The translations under genes were made by a program, and so were the position numbers. DNA of 64,000 nucleotides, taken from contig OZ345365.1 of the NCBI GenBank assembly GCA_977006965.1, forward strand, positions 744,001-808,000. The letters are read 5' to 3'. The DNA comes from Phymatolithon calcareum (lineage: Eukaryota > Rhodophyta > Florideophyceae > Hapalidiales). The notes under the pieces were generated by a model. That model had not been told where the DNA came from, ran no database searches, and was given only the letters and a program-made list of their open reading frames with translations. This document shows, piece after piece, positions 1 through 11,450 of this stretch. The stretch's first letter is position 1. Every line of letters begins with the position of its first letter.

Positions 1-1065
1 ACACTCCTCGATCGATAATGCACCATGTTCTTGTATCATCGCCTGCTGACGTAACGCACGAGGGTTTTAGAAGATATGCCACCATCCTTCTTATTTCTTC
101 AGGTAGCTTCTGCTCCAGTCTTTTCATGAGGATGTCTCGTGGCACCCTGTCATATGCTGCAGAGAGTTCAAGAACCGCGAGAAAAGGATGCCCATCTTTC
201 ATGGCACATTTTGCACGAAGTATCGCAATATATATGTGCGCTTGTCTCTTCGAAACCCTAGCTGGGCACTGTTAAAGCGCCAGTGTTCCCATATGCATGA
301 GTCGAGTGCGGAATCGATGATTTTCCTGGCCTGACTTAGTAGCGATATAGGTCTGTAGTTCGCTGCAACATGGGATGGCCCTTTTTTGTACAGAGGGATC
401 AGAGTAGCTTGACGCCACGCTCCCGGAAGACATTTGACCCTCCTACATGTCTCCCATAAGGCTATCAATATTCTCAATCCGTCTTCCTTATTCGCATGCA
501 TCATTTCAACTGCCCCTCCGTCAGGACCGACCGCCTTCCCTTTCGGTGCTCAGTAGAATGCCCTAGTAATGTGCCGCCTCATTTCCCTGTTGACTCCAAA
601 AGCCTTTAATGGCACATTCCAGTCTTTTTCAGCCTTTCACACATTAGAAATATACGCAGAGAGCTTGCTTGGATATACTGGCGCTCCGATTGCCTTCTTC
701 GACTCCTTGCTTCTTGTTTTTGACTTCATAATTTTGCTTGCAACGTTGGCTGCCTCAGTGAGACCCAATTCCTCCACTCCGTCAAGGTATTTTTCAAACT
801 GCTCACGCTTCGCTTTTCTTACTTTCTTTTGGAATTGTGCCTTAATTTCTCGGAGGGCAAGCCGGTCATTTTCAAGCTCAGTTCTTTTGTAAATCTGGTA
901 CAATCGAGTTCGCTTCTTGGCTAGTTTGTCGAGCTCATTGTTCCAAAAGGTCTTGAATCTTGACGGCCTGGGCCTAGAGCAGCGTTTCATTTGGACGGAT
1001 GACGGATGAATCCAGTACGCCAAATGCCACGCAACAAGTGTCCAATGGACTAGCGAGATCTCCAA
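1..1065 (-). pseudogene. LINE (non-LTR retrotransposon) reverse transcriptase, decayed
   Basis: Minus-strand remnant of a LINE ORF2, cut by the window edge. Reading from 1065 down, the linker between endonuclease and RT is visible (FWNNELDKLAKKRTRLYQIY). The RT then begins with GKAVGPDG, LIPLYKKG and NYRPISLLS, and continues to a motif A of the form LELSAAYDRVPR near 130-160. Its first catalytic Asp reads Glu. The window ends inside motif B (IIDRGV). One frame holds from 1065 to about 240 but has TGA stops at 637-639 and about 543-545. A frameshift near 235-245 moves motif A to another frame. No endonuclease domain is seen above 1065, so the copy looks 5'-truncated. Such elements copy themselves by target-primed reverse transcription; this one cannot be active. 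Confidence 0.88.
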
Positions 1066-1320
1066 GAGTATGATTCAATCCAGTTTGTCGGGGTAGACGA
1101 TTTAAAATTTAGAATTTTCTTCGTCCGCTCGAGAAAGAATCTAATGCTTTTGAGTCCGGTAGCCCTACAGCGATAAGCTAGGCTGAATCTGTATCCAGTC
1201 CGACAGGATTCGTCGTTCTGAAACCTATATCAGCAAGCATCCAGTTATTTCGCGATAAAATCAGTGAAAATAATGAAGTCAATTTGATTATCCGCATCAA
1301 ATCCAAGAGTCATAAATTCA

Positions 1321-1354
1321 ATCCAGTGGATGTACACGTGTACATCCGCTGGAT
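1321..1354. repeat. 34-bp near-perfect palindrome
   Basis: Two 17-bp arms centred on TGTACACGTGTACA meet with no loop. There is a single mismatch, which would be a G-U pair in one strand's RNA. It directly abuts a second palindrome at 1355-1398. Confidence 0.85.
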
Positions 1355-1398
1355 TTGGTTGGTGAATAATGAGTGTACACTCATTATTCATCAACCAA
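1355..1398. repeat. 44-bp near-perfect palindrome
   Basis: Two 22-bp arms meet at GAGTGTACACTC with no loop and one transition mismatch. It begins at the next base after the palindrome ending at 1354, so the two make a cruciform pair. Confidence 0.85.
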
Positions 1399-2262
1399 AA
1401 GTAATTTCTCTTTGAAAGGCATGAATCCAAACTCTCCCACCGACCGTCGAACGGAACATGAACTTCAAGTGCTGCAAAGTAAGTAGACAACAGTCCATCT
1501 CATTCATGGAACCTGAAATGCAATGCGATTCTTGAGTCATCTTTGAGACGTCCCAGCTGCATTGCGATCTAATCCAGGAAAAGGATTTTGCAAACTAACG
1601 CACCTGTCTGGCATTTGTTTATACTTTCACTCAAATATATACTCATTTGTCGATTGCCACCTTTCTGTAAGGCCCTTACACGATATCATATCCCGAATCA
1701 ATCCGGTATTTATCCAATCCGGTTCGATTTGATTCTGCATCCATCCGTAATGGATCCGGAAGAAGTTGACATACATCCATATCGACACTTGGAAGCCGGA
1801 AGTCGACAAATTATCACTCGGTCCAGAAATCATTTAAGTTTTACTAGTTCGCTGATAGATTTTGACAACAAAAAAATTATCCAGGAATCCACCAAATTTC
1901 CATCAGAAAGTCAAACGTATATCCAAAAGTGCTACAATATCGCGACCGGAGCGACGGATGACTGGATTAGTCCGGCGGAATAAAACGCTGGCCTAGAGGA
2001 CGTCCATGGCAGTATAAGATTCTTCGAAAACCCTTCGTACCATTTGTCCAAGTCTTGTTTGTGATTGCAGGCTTGCAGTTGTTCCAGCATCATTGGCGCC
2101 CACATGGACATTTCTTCTTTTGCCTTGGCTGCTTTTGCTACGCTTCGCCTGGCGGACTTAGAAACAACTGTCTGTCTTTTCCAAGGAACAATCCTGTTGT
2201 TGATGACTCTCGTTGCCATCGGAAAGTGTTCGGTGACGCCTTCCCACATTCCGTGAACTGAA
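1399..2262. other. No supported gene
   Basis: Only short ORFs without recognisable motifs. A minus-strand reading at 1932-2249 (105 codons) is rich in Lys, Ala and Arg but has no domain I know. Around 1690-1760 there is a run of short CCGAATC/ATCCGG-like motifs. I see nothing else. Confidence 0.4.
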
Positions 2263-2264
2263 GA

Positions 2265-2590
2265 TGAGGAGGATATTTGATGATTTTATTTTGAGAGCTC
2301 CAAAAGCCTCACCTTGGAGTAACGGGGCAGCTCTTGCGGTAATCTCTACGCTAAAGTCCTCTGGCTACTCAAAACGTTCTTGATTCGTACTTCTCTCCCA
2401 AGAAGAGCTCCTGTGAGTCTCTTGCACTCAAAATCAATGTCTGCACTCATCTTCGACGACGCTAGAGTACGTTGTACGGTGACTGGTTCGATCACCGCGG
2501 TGGTCCCGCAGTAGGCACCCAATACTGATTTCCTCACCTTAGGCACCTCAAACGTGTTGTTCTTTCTCCTAAGTAAAGGATCCCTGGTAG
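2265..2590 (-). mobile_element. LINE 3' end fragment, copy 1
   Basis: Minus-strand 3' terminus of the LINE family seen repeatedly in this window. An ORF tail at 2346-2546 has the family pattern (SVLGAY..., FECKRLTGALLGREVRIK). It is followed by the shared 3' UTR block GAGCTGCCCCGTTACTCC and then by the terminal AAATAAAATC stretch at 2265-2295. The copy starts abruptly, as expected for 5'-truncated LINE insertions. Copies 2-6 are at 16755, 29739, 30536, 31092 and about 39982. Confidence 0.6.
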
Positions 2591-2676
2591 CTTGCCTTCA
2601 GTAGGAATCTTCATTTATCTGCCTTCTTCTTCCTTTTCTCATACCTTAATTGTTTCCTCTCTCCTCCTCTTCTTCG

Positions 2677-2946
2677 TCACAGATCCCTCTTGGGCTTCTG
2701 AAGGTCTTGTCGAGGATCTTCATACATGTTGAGATATTCAATATCTTTCATTGCTTCCTTTACGTCCCCATCTCTTCCAAAGTACTCTTCTGTTTCTTCA
2801 AGGCGCTTTTTGTGTTTTACAAGGCTTAATGCAAACCATTCTGCTTGATGACGTCTCTTCATCGTTGGTGATCCCAGTCGGCACAGAATGCACATTCGGT
2901 CCCGGCGGTGTTCGGCATGCTTTCCGAAGACATTCTTGTAGAACAA
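2677..2946 (-). other. Unrecognised ORF fragment with CxxC
   Basis: An 89-codon minus-strand reading with CILCRLG near its start and a charged, Lys/Glu-rich remainder ending DLQKPKRDL. Its start codon in this frame is TTG, so it is likely the tail of a longer broken ORF rather than a gene. It lies 87 bp 5' of the LINE 3' fragment on the same strand and may belong to that copy, but I see no decisive homology. Confidence 0.3.
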
Positions 2947-3016
2947 GCCCTCTGCCTACTCGATCGCCGAGAGCAAACGATTTGTCATTGGAGTAACGTG
3001 TAACGCATACTCCCAT

Positions 3017-4360
3017 TTGGGGCTAATTAGCGACTTAAATTTCCTGATGCATGTCTCTGGTTTGATGTTGTTGGAGGTTATGGGGACCGATGGTTGAGTT
3101 TGAGATGTTGGATGGTTGGGAGTTGTTCCTTGGATTTTAGTCGGACCGGGTCTCGAAACCTTGCTATATAGAACTCAAAATCAGATCTAAAGTAGCTCTA
3201 GTATGCTAGATCTAATTATGGGCCCTCTTGAGACGACGGAGACCAACTAACCCTAAACAAATTTAGCATAATCTTGTCATATCGTATGACACGAAATTCA
3301 TCATTTTTGATACTGAGTCAGGGCGTATGATTATCATACTCAAATCATGTTCTGCAACGTGTCTTTGCCAAACTTACTATCTTATCATTGTGGGCTCGCA
3401 GGCTCGCGCAGTACCATAACTTTAGTTTTTTAAATTTAAATTATAATTATAAAAGAAATAAAAATATATAGCATTATAATATAGCTTTATCACTATAACT
3501 GAATTTTTGAGCAAAATATTACAATCCATACTTAGTTGGAGCATTGTTTCCAAGTGCTGCACAAATTGGAGCTAGTCCGTTTACTTTTAGCTGGTACTCT
3601 CCGTCCGATTGCACTTTCCGAAACGAAACTTCGTCTAGCCCACATGGGTTTATCCGTTTTACATCATCGACGGGAATCAATATTGCACATTTATGCATTT
3701 AGTCGAAGTCGCTCCACACACAGAGGTCCAGTCTGGGTGGTTCACGGGACAAGATTGTCAAGAGGAGAAGTATTGCTAGTATAGCCATAAAAGTACGTGC
3801 ACGCGTTCCAGTTTGCAATTCTGAGGATGTTGGAACTAAATTATGGAAATAAATACTGGAACGATTTGGAGTTTTCATGGCATGCGGCTACACCACGCTA
3901 GAGTCGACACAGCATATCGTCCGGTGAAGAAAACAATAATATCCAGTAGAAGCCTCGAGACTCGCCCCCATTACGATGGTCTCGTGGTCAATCTTTGATA
4001 AAATACTGGGTTTAGAAACGTAAGCTGGTCGCAGACCTGGCAAAACGGCAACGAGCAGTGCGGAACAAAAGAAGATTGTATACATTTCGCGCGTTCAGCG
4101 TTGTAAAACCTCACGAAGGTCCACGTGCTGAGGGCGCGAATGGTAAAAAACTCTTCTTTTGTTCTAAACTGTTCATTGCCGTTTTGCGACATTTAAGAAT
4201 ACGCGAGGCACGCCGTTTGTCTAATCAAATGCCGTTGGAGTATTTTCGGGAAATTTCAGAACATGTTCCGTAAGACTGGAACGTTGGTGCGGAGGATACA
4301 CAAGTTAGAATGTGCTGCATTCTCAGGGGCGACATGGTAGTCGGCACTCCCTCTCGCCAA
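3017..4360. other. No supported gene
   Basis: The stretch 3430-3520 is very AT-rich. The short ORFs here (3536-3784, 3888-4085, 4058-4273) carry no motif I can name and overlap in conflicting frames. I see no RNA gene. Confidence 0.4.
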
Positions 4361-4840
4361 TTGTGGCTTGCTTGAAATGCGATCCTTTACTCACTGTGAT
4401 GAGTGGTGCCTTATAAGCTATCGGATTCTCCAACCCACTGGCTGGGGTTTGCATAGCACACCCCGCGAATACCGACATTATCCTATCCCTGGCAGGTCTA
4501 ACGGCCACCTCGATGCGCACGGGCGCGTCAGTGACCCAGCATGGCCATCTGTCGGGCCTCCCCTCCAGCGATGTTGTGTCTATCACTTTCTGGTCTAACG
4601 GCTACCGCGATACGCACTTGAGAGTCAGCGACCCAACTTGGCGATCTCTTGTTGCCTCCCATCCTGTGATTATTTCGACTGTCGGCTCTGTCCGCTATTA
4701 CTAGCTGACACATGCGGCTGGCCACCCGACGTGGTCGTTCTATAGTATTTCCCCTAAGTCTTGCGCTGCCAGCGTCTTTCCCAGCCTTGTCGTTTCGCCA
4801 TTGACGGAGCTCACATTGCAAGCCACGGCATTGTTCGACA
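4361..4840 (-). repeat. Dispersed repeat family X, copy 1
   Basis: This matches 62904-63555 in two blocks. One is 4361-4480 (TTGTGGCTTGCTTGAAATGC ... TATCGGATTCTCCAACC). The other is 4580-4840 (GGTCTAACGGCTACCGCGAT ... TTGCAAGCCAC). Translated on the minus strand, the copies keep SRNN..MGG.K.SPS...DS.VRIAVAVRP.SD in register, which suggests the family once coded on that strand. This copy has an internal partial duplication: the RIxVAVRPxxDR segment appears again near 4500. The protein is not one I recognise. Confidence 0.6.
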
Positions 4841-6130
4841 ACAAGTTACATTCACTGCAGTTTCAGATTGCCAGTGAAATGGCACAAATGGCTGAGGTTA
4901 CTGACCTCTCCCGCACGCGCAAACTTGACACAGACAACGATCGAATCGTTGAGCTGTGCAGACCGGTTCCACTGGTCGAGGAAGTTGATTCTTTCGCTAG
5001 TAGTGGAAAATATGACCTGCCAAGACGATGATCTACGTGCGTTGAACTTCTTTGAGCTATGCTTTCGTGGACACGACCATAAGAAGCGGACTCTAATATA
5101 CATATTTATAGATGCTCTTGGGATCAAGAAAAATCACGACGTCAAGGAATGTAATGACAACGAATGCCCACAAATGCGCTCGGAAAACGAGGGAAGACCA
5201 ACAGGTAGGTTCCACATAGTCCATAGCTCCTCCATCTTTTGGTACAGTAGAGTACGCATTTTATATCGCAAATAAGAACGGATGACCGAAGCGCGAGTGG
5301 ACTCTCATTCTTTTTCACAACAGAGTATTCATCAGTCAAGCCAAATGTTATGCATCACATCATTGTTGGCGCAATCGTCTGTCTTCGTTACGCCCCTTCA
5401 TTCATTCATTTTGCGTATTCCCCTTGTGGGGCTAGCTTCTCCCATTCTAGTCTATTTGTTGCGAGTTTGATTGCTGATGGCAAGTCGAGGTCCGGGAGGT
5501 CGCCAAAGATTAATTCTGGGGCCTAGGAATGTGTCCCAGCCAAACTTGGTGGAGAAACTTATAGCTTCCCCAGTGCCTTCTGTTTTTCCTTCGTTTCCCC
5601 TCCAGGAAGCGTCCCTTCGCCGTTACGCCACTGCTAACAAGTCTTAATTCTTCGAGCAGTTTTCGTGACATCGGTAACAAGCAGTGATTTCTTCGCTGTT
5701 CAGTTTTGTGTACTATCGAAATGAGGGCACTATCATGAAGAAATCAACATGGCCTCAAGAGAAGCAGTCCAAGGAATGAACAAGGGAATTTGCGAGCTAT
5801 AAAGGAAATAACATCTGTATCAAGTACACTAAGCGTTTCTTGTCTCTCCTCTAAAATCGGGATTGCCGCAAATTCAAGGTCTGGGAAAACCACAGCGGGG
5901 AAGACAAGAAACAATTTGCCTGTTTCTAATAACAAGACAGCAAATTCGGAGACAGTCTATCTGGCTCTGGATTAGCGCCGATGACCAAATTCGGCATCTT
6001 AGAAACACGATAACAGTCGAGAACAACGTTATGTCGGTAGAAATATCAACACGTTTTGGTCGGCACAGTGCTTCTTCGGGAGCGCACGGAAAGAAGTGGC
6101 AGGTGTAGGCGTCGCGCTTTTGGGATAGAA
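4841..6130. other. No supported gene
   Basis: Short ORFs only. The longest (4868-5275, plus strand, 135 codons) has no recognised motif or clear codon signal, and an antisense ORF overlaps it. I see no repeat structure here that I can defend. Confidence 0.4.
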
Positions 6131-6133
6131 GAT

Positions 6134-6233
6134 ATTTCATTAATTTGAATCAGAAGGGGATTATTTGTATATCTGGATTATAGGGGCAGTGGTCCTAGAG
6201 TTGGTCATGTAGATTACTATATAACTGCATTTA
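6134..6233 (+). repeat. TATA-promoter repeat P, copy 1 (partial)
   Basis: Shares with the copies at 6325, 11790, 12180 and 15225 the order TCATTAAT, GGGGATTATTTGTATATCTGG, GGGGCAGTGGTCCT, GTCATGTAGATTACTATATA. The last element reads as a TATA box. Confidence 0.7.
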
Positions 6234-6324
6234 AGTGTTTGGATTGTAACGCAAGAATACTGTTTTTTCAGTTTTTTTAGAGCATATAGCCACTTCAGTG
6301 TTACGATCCTAACTGTGAAATTTA

Positions 6325-6515
6325 CGGGATATGTCCACTCAGTGCAGCTGACGTGCACGGCGTTCCGAGGTCGAGGCTCATGATGCGTCTGGACCATAAG
6401 GGGGAAGATATCTCATTAATTTGGACCAGAAAGGGATTATTTGTATATATGGACCACAGGGGAAGTGGTTTTAGAGTGGGTCATGTAGATCACTATATAC
6501 ACTGCATTGGCTGCA
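6325..6515 (+). repeat. TATA-promoter repeat P, copy 2
   Basis: A fuller copy. It begins ATGTCCACTCAGT, then GAGGCTCATGATGCGTCTGG, TCTCATTAATTTGGACCAG and GTAGATCACTATATACACTG. It lies about 90 bp after copy 1, in the same orientation. No long ORF follows directly. Confidence 0.7.
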
Positions 6516-7589
6516 CCCTGGCCCTCAGTTATGGTCATGCAAGATATCTATCGTCCCATTTCCAGCCCACGATATAGACAAGATACTGGTCGCTGCGTCG
6601 GCCATCCGGACGCCCCGAGAAGCGGACAGCTTGAGATGTTCCTTTGAAGCTTTGCCGTATCGGCTTTAATAATTTTTCCGCCAGCTGGAAATCGGCAATG
6701 TTTTTTCCCGCCAAGCTCCCCATCCAAGTGCAAATAGCGCGGTCATAGCAGCCTGCATTAAGGGTTATCCTCTGTGTCGCATTCCGTTTACTGTCAAGCG
6801 GCATCTACAACTTTGGATTTAGAAGCATATCATCTGAGATCGATTACTCCTGAGGAGGGCTGACGGGAAAGCCGCTGATCTTGTGGCAATACAGTGTCAC
6901 AACTCTTCCATCGGACTTCGATGGACAATGTCGTGTCGCTAGGGTTGACGTATTGCCACTTGGCTGGTGCTGTTTTGATGTCCCTCGCGGTCGTTGTGAT
7001 AAGCCACGGTGATGTTAATACGAGCTACACTACCCGCGCACTCTCAGGACGGTAATCTGTGTTGCAGCTCCTTTCCCACTATTTTCTCTCCTCGTCCCTC
7101 TTGTGCGTGCGGACTTCGTATTCCTCCTCTTGACTCGCCTCATTCGATCCTTTATTTGGGCAGGTCGTCTGTCGCCGCGCATTATCTTATATATCAGTGA
7201 AGTCTTTCCGTGGCAGGCGGCGGAGATGGTTTGGCACGACTGTCGTTCTATTACGCCTTACAATGCTGTGGAGGATAAACGATCAGTATTTGTGGATTGG
7301 CTCTTCGTTCAGCGTGATATTTGGCGACGAAACGATGCATCGTATGGCGATGTAGTCGCACACTGGACAGAGGGAGGATGTGAATCGATGCAGGGTTTTG
7401 GGATACGGTGAATTTACGATGGACAGATCGTTTTTGAAGGATGACGGCGTTATTGAACTCGTCCTGTAGAATCGTAGGGGCGGACGGAACCAAAGAGAGG
7501 AAGATTCATCCTGTGCGAGGAAATGTGGCTGTCGCCGTTGTGCTACACACTTTCTTCATCCGATTCGGATTTGGCCGAATTCTAAGATT
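6516..7589. other. No confident gene
   Basis: A minus-strand reading at 6535-6804 (89 codons) and a plus-strand reading at 7103-7411 (102 codons) look somewhat protein-like in composition, but I recognise neither. They may be further remnants of broken host genes, like those just downstream. Confidence 0.35.
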
Positions 7590-7604
7590 TTGGGGCCGAT
7601 GAAG

Positions 7605-8485
7605 GGCATCATGAAACAACCGGGCAAGGCGTTTTTCGTATGTGTCCACCTCTTTGTTTATACAGTACAGCCGATTTTTTCCGTTCTTCCGATTCCGTTT
7701 AACAAATTACTGATTCGTGCGTCCATCCCCCGTGGCGTTGCGTTTTGGTTGACAGGTAATATATCGCACAATTGTGAATGGCGTGGGCGATGAAGATTGG
7801 GTGCCCGTGTACCGCTCCGAAATCCGCGATGCGTACGCGGTGCGAGAAGTCGGCGTGATGATTGACGGCGCGTAATTAAGTGCCGAGGTTTTATACGCCA
7901 ACGATGAGACTCGCGGGCTGCGTTTTGAGGTTTTCCATTGCAATCCAAGTGGCCTCATATTCCGTTTGATTTGGTACAGATATCTGCCAGTGCATTCAGG
8001 TGCGCCAAAGCTGGCGAAAAAGTGACTGGACGGTGCGCTGTTGGACAGCATAATTGACTTTCAAACGTTTGCGCTACTCCCCGTGCTTGCCGTCTACATT
8101 TTGGAGGAGGTCGTTGGAAAGAAAAGGATCTGCAGTACGCCATAGCGGGCGTTGTACTGATGGAAAGCAGAGACCAGTTTTGCCAAACGACAGCGAAAAC
8201 CGGGGAGTCTTTGGTAGGATTTCCGAGCTACTGGAATATCGTCCTGTTCTACGTGCATTATCTGCGACCGTCAACGCCGGTCATGTGGGCGCTGTTCTTT
8301 GGATGTATCGTGCTGTCGTTTGTGCCGATCCCTTGTGTGTGCCCGACTCGCACGAGGCGTTTTCTGCAGTGAATATTGTCGAGGCATACCTGTGGGGATT
8401 ATTGATACTTGTGCCGACGATGTTTCCTAAATGGGGATATATAACGTTGTGCATGAAGGTGTTGCAATCTACTAACCGTGGTTGA
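7605..8485 (+). pseudogene. Phosphatidylcholine-synthase-like CDP-alcohol phosphotransferase, broken
   Basis: The second half of the CDP-alcohol phosphotransferase signature is clear: DGALLDSIIDF at 8029-8061 supplies the G-x3-D-x3-D pair. A hydrophobic segment (LLPVLAVYIL) follows in the same frame. The frame then shifts, and 8120-8372 reads QFCQTTAKT followed by GFPSYWNIVLFY and more membrane segments, a block typical of bacterial-type phosphatidylcholine synthase (Pcs). A second shift gives a C-terminal hydrophobic stretch (LWGLLILVPTMFPKW). A TGA at 8023-8025 sits just before the DG motif. The family joins CDP-diacylglycerol and choline in a membrane. The N-terminal part (7605-7790, VHLF...) is weakly assigned, and the first DG..AR half is not seen. 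Three frames and a stop make this a pseudogene. Confidence 0.6.
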
Positions 8486-8989
8486 TGTTTTTAGGGCGGC
8501 TAAGTGGCTCCAGAAATCAACCCAAAGTTTGTGAGTGCTGCCTATGGAGCACACTCGAGCGAAATCTTTCCTGTATCGTGCCCGCTGCGATTACTCATAT
8601 TCTTCAACATAAATAAAAGAAGTACGACAGCAAACAGAAGTTTGAAAGGCGCGCCGTCCCTTTCAAGCTGATGGCATCTTGTCAAAACTGTTTAAAATAT
8701 ATACTCAATATACAAAATCAATGAACCAGCCTCTAAGCTTTTCAGATTTCTTGTTTTTTGCCTTTTCAGAAATTAATATGATCCTGAGCTCAACGAGGGA
8801 GCTGATATTGTAGAGAAGTGTTTAGGATGCATTATCAGAAGTCGTGAGGTCTTTGGATCAAAGATCCTAATTGTATGTATCATCTGAATCAATAGGATTC
8901 TAGTCGACAGCGGTATACGTTTTGCAAAAACATCGGTTGTCGGATCTAAAGCGCTCTATCGATTGCGAAGGTTGAGGCGCATTGGGCAC
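8486..8989. other. No supported feature
   Basis: AT-leaning sequence between two pseudogenes. No ORF or repeat I can support. Confidence 0.5.
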
Positions 8990-9908
8990 ATGAGTGTGAC
9001 AGATGCCGCTTGTGTGCCCCGGTCACAACCGCGGAATAGTCGAGTTACAATACTCGTCTCCGACGCCTGGCGGTACATTCCTGATATCGGCATGCTTAGA
9101 CGGCACACAAATGCTTCGCGACGGAGTATCGGGCGGCTAGATTGGAAGTTTTGTGCGGCATAAAGGCGCCGTATGGAGCGCCTTCATACCATCGGACGCG
9201 TCGTTTGCCGCCACTGCTGATGCCGATTTCACCGCCCGTCTGTGGGACGCAGACACCGGATATTGCAAAACCGTTCTCGCCCAGCTGCACATTTGTAAAT
9301 CGACCGAATTTTCCGCCGATGGATCCCGTTTGCTGACGGCAGGTAATACCCCGGACATTGGCATCTATGATGTGGCTTCCGGTGGGACATCCCCTATTGC
9401 CTGCTTTCGCGGTCGGACGGCAACAAGAAAACTTCCGTCAAGGTTGCGCGGTACGCTGGAGACAGTAGCAACGTTGTTATCTCAGTCAGTTCTTCTCCTA
9501 TCGATGAGCAGGTCGTATCTATTTGGGACGTGCGCAGTGGAGCGCTTGAAAAGAAGCTACCGTTGGGAGCCCTGGCTAAGTCTGCTGAACTGTTCATGGA
9601 CGGCTAGTATCTAACCGTGGCGGCTGACGATGCCAGTGTCTCGCTGTTTTCGCTTTGGCACTATGGAAAGGGTTATGGGGCTCCCAGTTCCCAGAGAGAC
9701 CGAAAGTGCCAGTTTTCGGTATCCCAAAATGGGACATGGTTGTCACCGGGGGTCGTGATCTCACCGTGCGAAGATACGAAGTTGTGTTCCACGATAAACT
9801 GAAGGAGGCGGAGTCCAGTCGCGGTCATCATGGACCTGTGTGGGTCGTGAGGTTTTTTCCAGATGGAGAAAGCTACGTCAGTGGCTCTGATAATGGCACC
9901 ATTCGATA
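8990..9908 (+). pseudogene. STRAP: STRAP/UNRIP-like WD40 protein, broken copy
   Basis: The reading follows the serine-threonine kinase receptor-associated protein (STRAP, an SMN-complex partner) repeat by repeat. After ATGAGTGTGACAGATG at 8990 come CPGHNRGIVEL, FLISACLDGTQMLRDG, IGSFVRHKGAVWSA, ATADADFTARLWDADTG, STEFSADGSRLLT and IGIYDV. After a frameshift near 9415 it resumes with VVSIWDVRSGAL, then VAADDASVSLFSLW. The last repeat appears near 9825-9905 (GHHGPVWVVRFFPDGESYVS, SGSDNGTIR). Defects: a frameshift near 9015, TAG at about 9130 where the family has Trp, the frameshift near 9415, TAG at 9605-9607, and loss of sequence after 9908. No intron boundary is obvious, so it may be a retrocopy. 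Confidence 0.85.
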
Positions 9909-11139
9909 CGTTACCAACCATTTGCTATCTATTCGTTCTTGTTTGTATTCCTCTGCTCTGTCTGGCGCTTCTATTTTTCGTCTTGCGATTTTGTTTTTAT
10001 ACCGCTGCTTTGGAAGGCCTAGGCTTTGGTAAGCAAACCTTTTTCACTTTGATAGTAATTCTGCTGCTGTCGTGTCGGATAGCAATTGCTAACTAATTTC
10101 TGAAATCTTCTTCTGCGTTCCTTGGAGGACGACGATCGACCCATCGCTAGTAGTGGGAGGTGGAGTATGAACAGTTTCTAAGCGCTGTGCATGTTTATCA
10201 TGCATGCTATCGGAGAATGGAGTGAGTGAACCAGCGAGCTCGTCATCTGCGGTCCATCGTACAGTATGCTAAACCGCTAAAGTCTGTTCAATTTTTTGGA
10301 ACGCCTTTTTATCTCTGCCGAGGATTGCGTGACGGATAACAATGTACTTGTCTAGCTATTTTATCGAGCAGATGCTTTTGTCTTCGTAGAACTCCTATAA
10401 CGCAGTTTTATCCTTGTGACGAACACTGCGGTGTGAGGTGAGTTTGATGATGGAATTGCGCATCTCAACTTCTGGGAAATGCGTCTGTACAGCATTGCAG
10501 TCGCGAGGAATTTGCTCGGAACGCGTCTAACCAGAGACCAAATATATTCCGCGTGACGAATTCATGCTTAGTCCCGACCTCTAAGCGGCGCGTCTGTCCA
10601 GAAGGCAGTAATCCGCCGCTGTACCTTGAATATAGAATTCGTAGCTTTCTTCCGCTTCCTTCTCCGCCATTCTACATGCCGCAAGCGCCAATAAGATGTA
10701 CCACAAGCAATGAAAAGCGCTGTTTCTATTGTAGTACGGCACGGAAGTTTTTCCAACCCCCGAAGCAAGTTTGGTGACTAAGAATTGCGCCCTAATGCTG
10801 TTGTTTCGAACGGTGCATTCGATTAGTCACCATGATTCAAACGTGTTAAACGACACATTGGTAAGGAGAGATTCCGTGCGCAATGTCCATATCCTTACCT
10901 TTCAACCATCACATCGAGATGATAGAGCTCTTTCGCACGATTCGCTTTCTACTCAGACTCAGCGAATATCCCTTTCGCACGCATTTCGTGCGCCAAGTCG
11001 CTTATTCGGAACGCCTCTAAAATGGTCTCCCTGAACGTGCAATCACAAGTCGTAAGGATGTGGAGTTGTTCCAGGACAACTTCAAAATCCTGCAATAAGA
11101 AGATGAAAATAAAAATCTACGAAAATCCTACAGCATTCA
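9909..11139. other. No supported gene
   Basis: A hydrophobic reading at 9910-10096 has no partner motif and is probably chance in AT/TTT-rich DNA. Small ORFs at 10553-11034 conflict between strands. Confidence 0.4.
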
Positions 11140-11450
11140 TTATTTCCCTCCCCACGGTGCTGGCACATGGCTTAGGTGTGCTTGATAAAGCGAGCGTTTG
11201 AAATCCCAGCTGATGGCGGTGACATGCTGAGGGAATTCACCGACGCTCTCGAACAAGTGGGTGATACCGAAGAGTACATTTTCAAAACTATAGTGTGCAA
11301 ACTCCTCTGTCGTAGCCCCGCTCAGCAACTTGAGAGAACCCCACCACCCGTGAGCTGCAGAGGGATACAAGTAACCTACAGCCTCTGAGACCGGTGCACC
11401 GACCATTTTAGTCCACCGCTGAAAAGTAGGAGAGCGCGCGGATTGTCTGC
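11140..11450 (-). pseudogene. DUF218-domain protein fragment, broken
   Basis: On the minus strand, 11447-11412 reads ADNPRALLLFSGG. A one-base shift near 11410 leads into VGAPVSEAVGYLY, HGWWG, TTEEFAHYSFENVLFGITHL and FPQHVTAISWDFKRSLYQAH. This order matches the YdcF/DUF218 family: FSGG, SEA, then the E-x-SFENxLFS helix and ITVVSxxFKR. The family's biochemical role is poorly defined. The fragment ends with a stop at 11140 and has no credible start, so it is a remnant. It is the third decayed host gene in this 4-kb stretch. Confidence 0.65.

Noticed and set aside
18-275. Plus-strand ORF at the window start
   Set aside because: It is the antisense of LINE RT motifs on the minus strand.
9863-10096. 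Hydrophobic ORF as a small membrane protein
   Set aside because: It begins inside the STRAP-like pseudogene in another frame, and its hydrophobicity comes from T-rich DNA.
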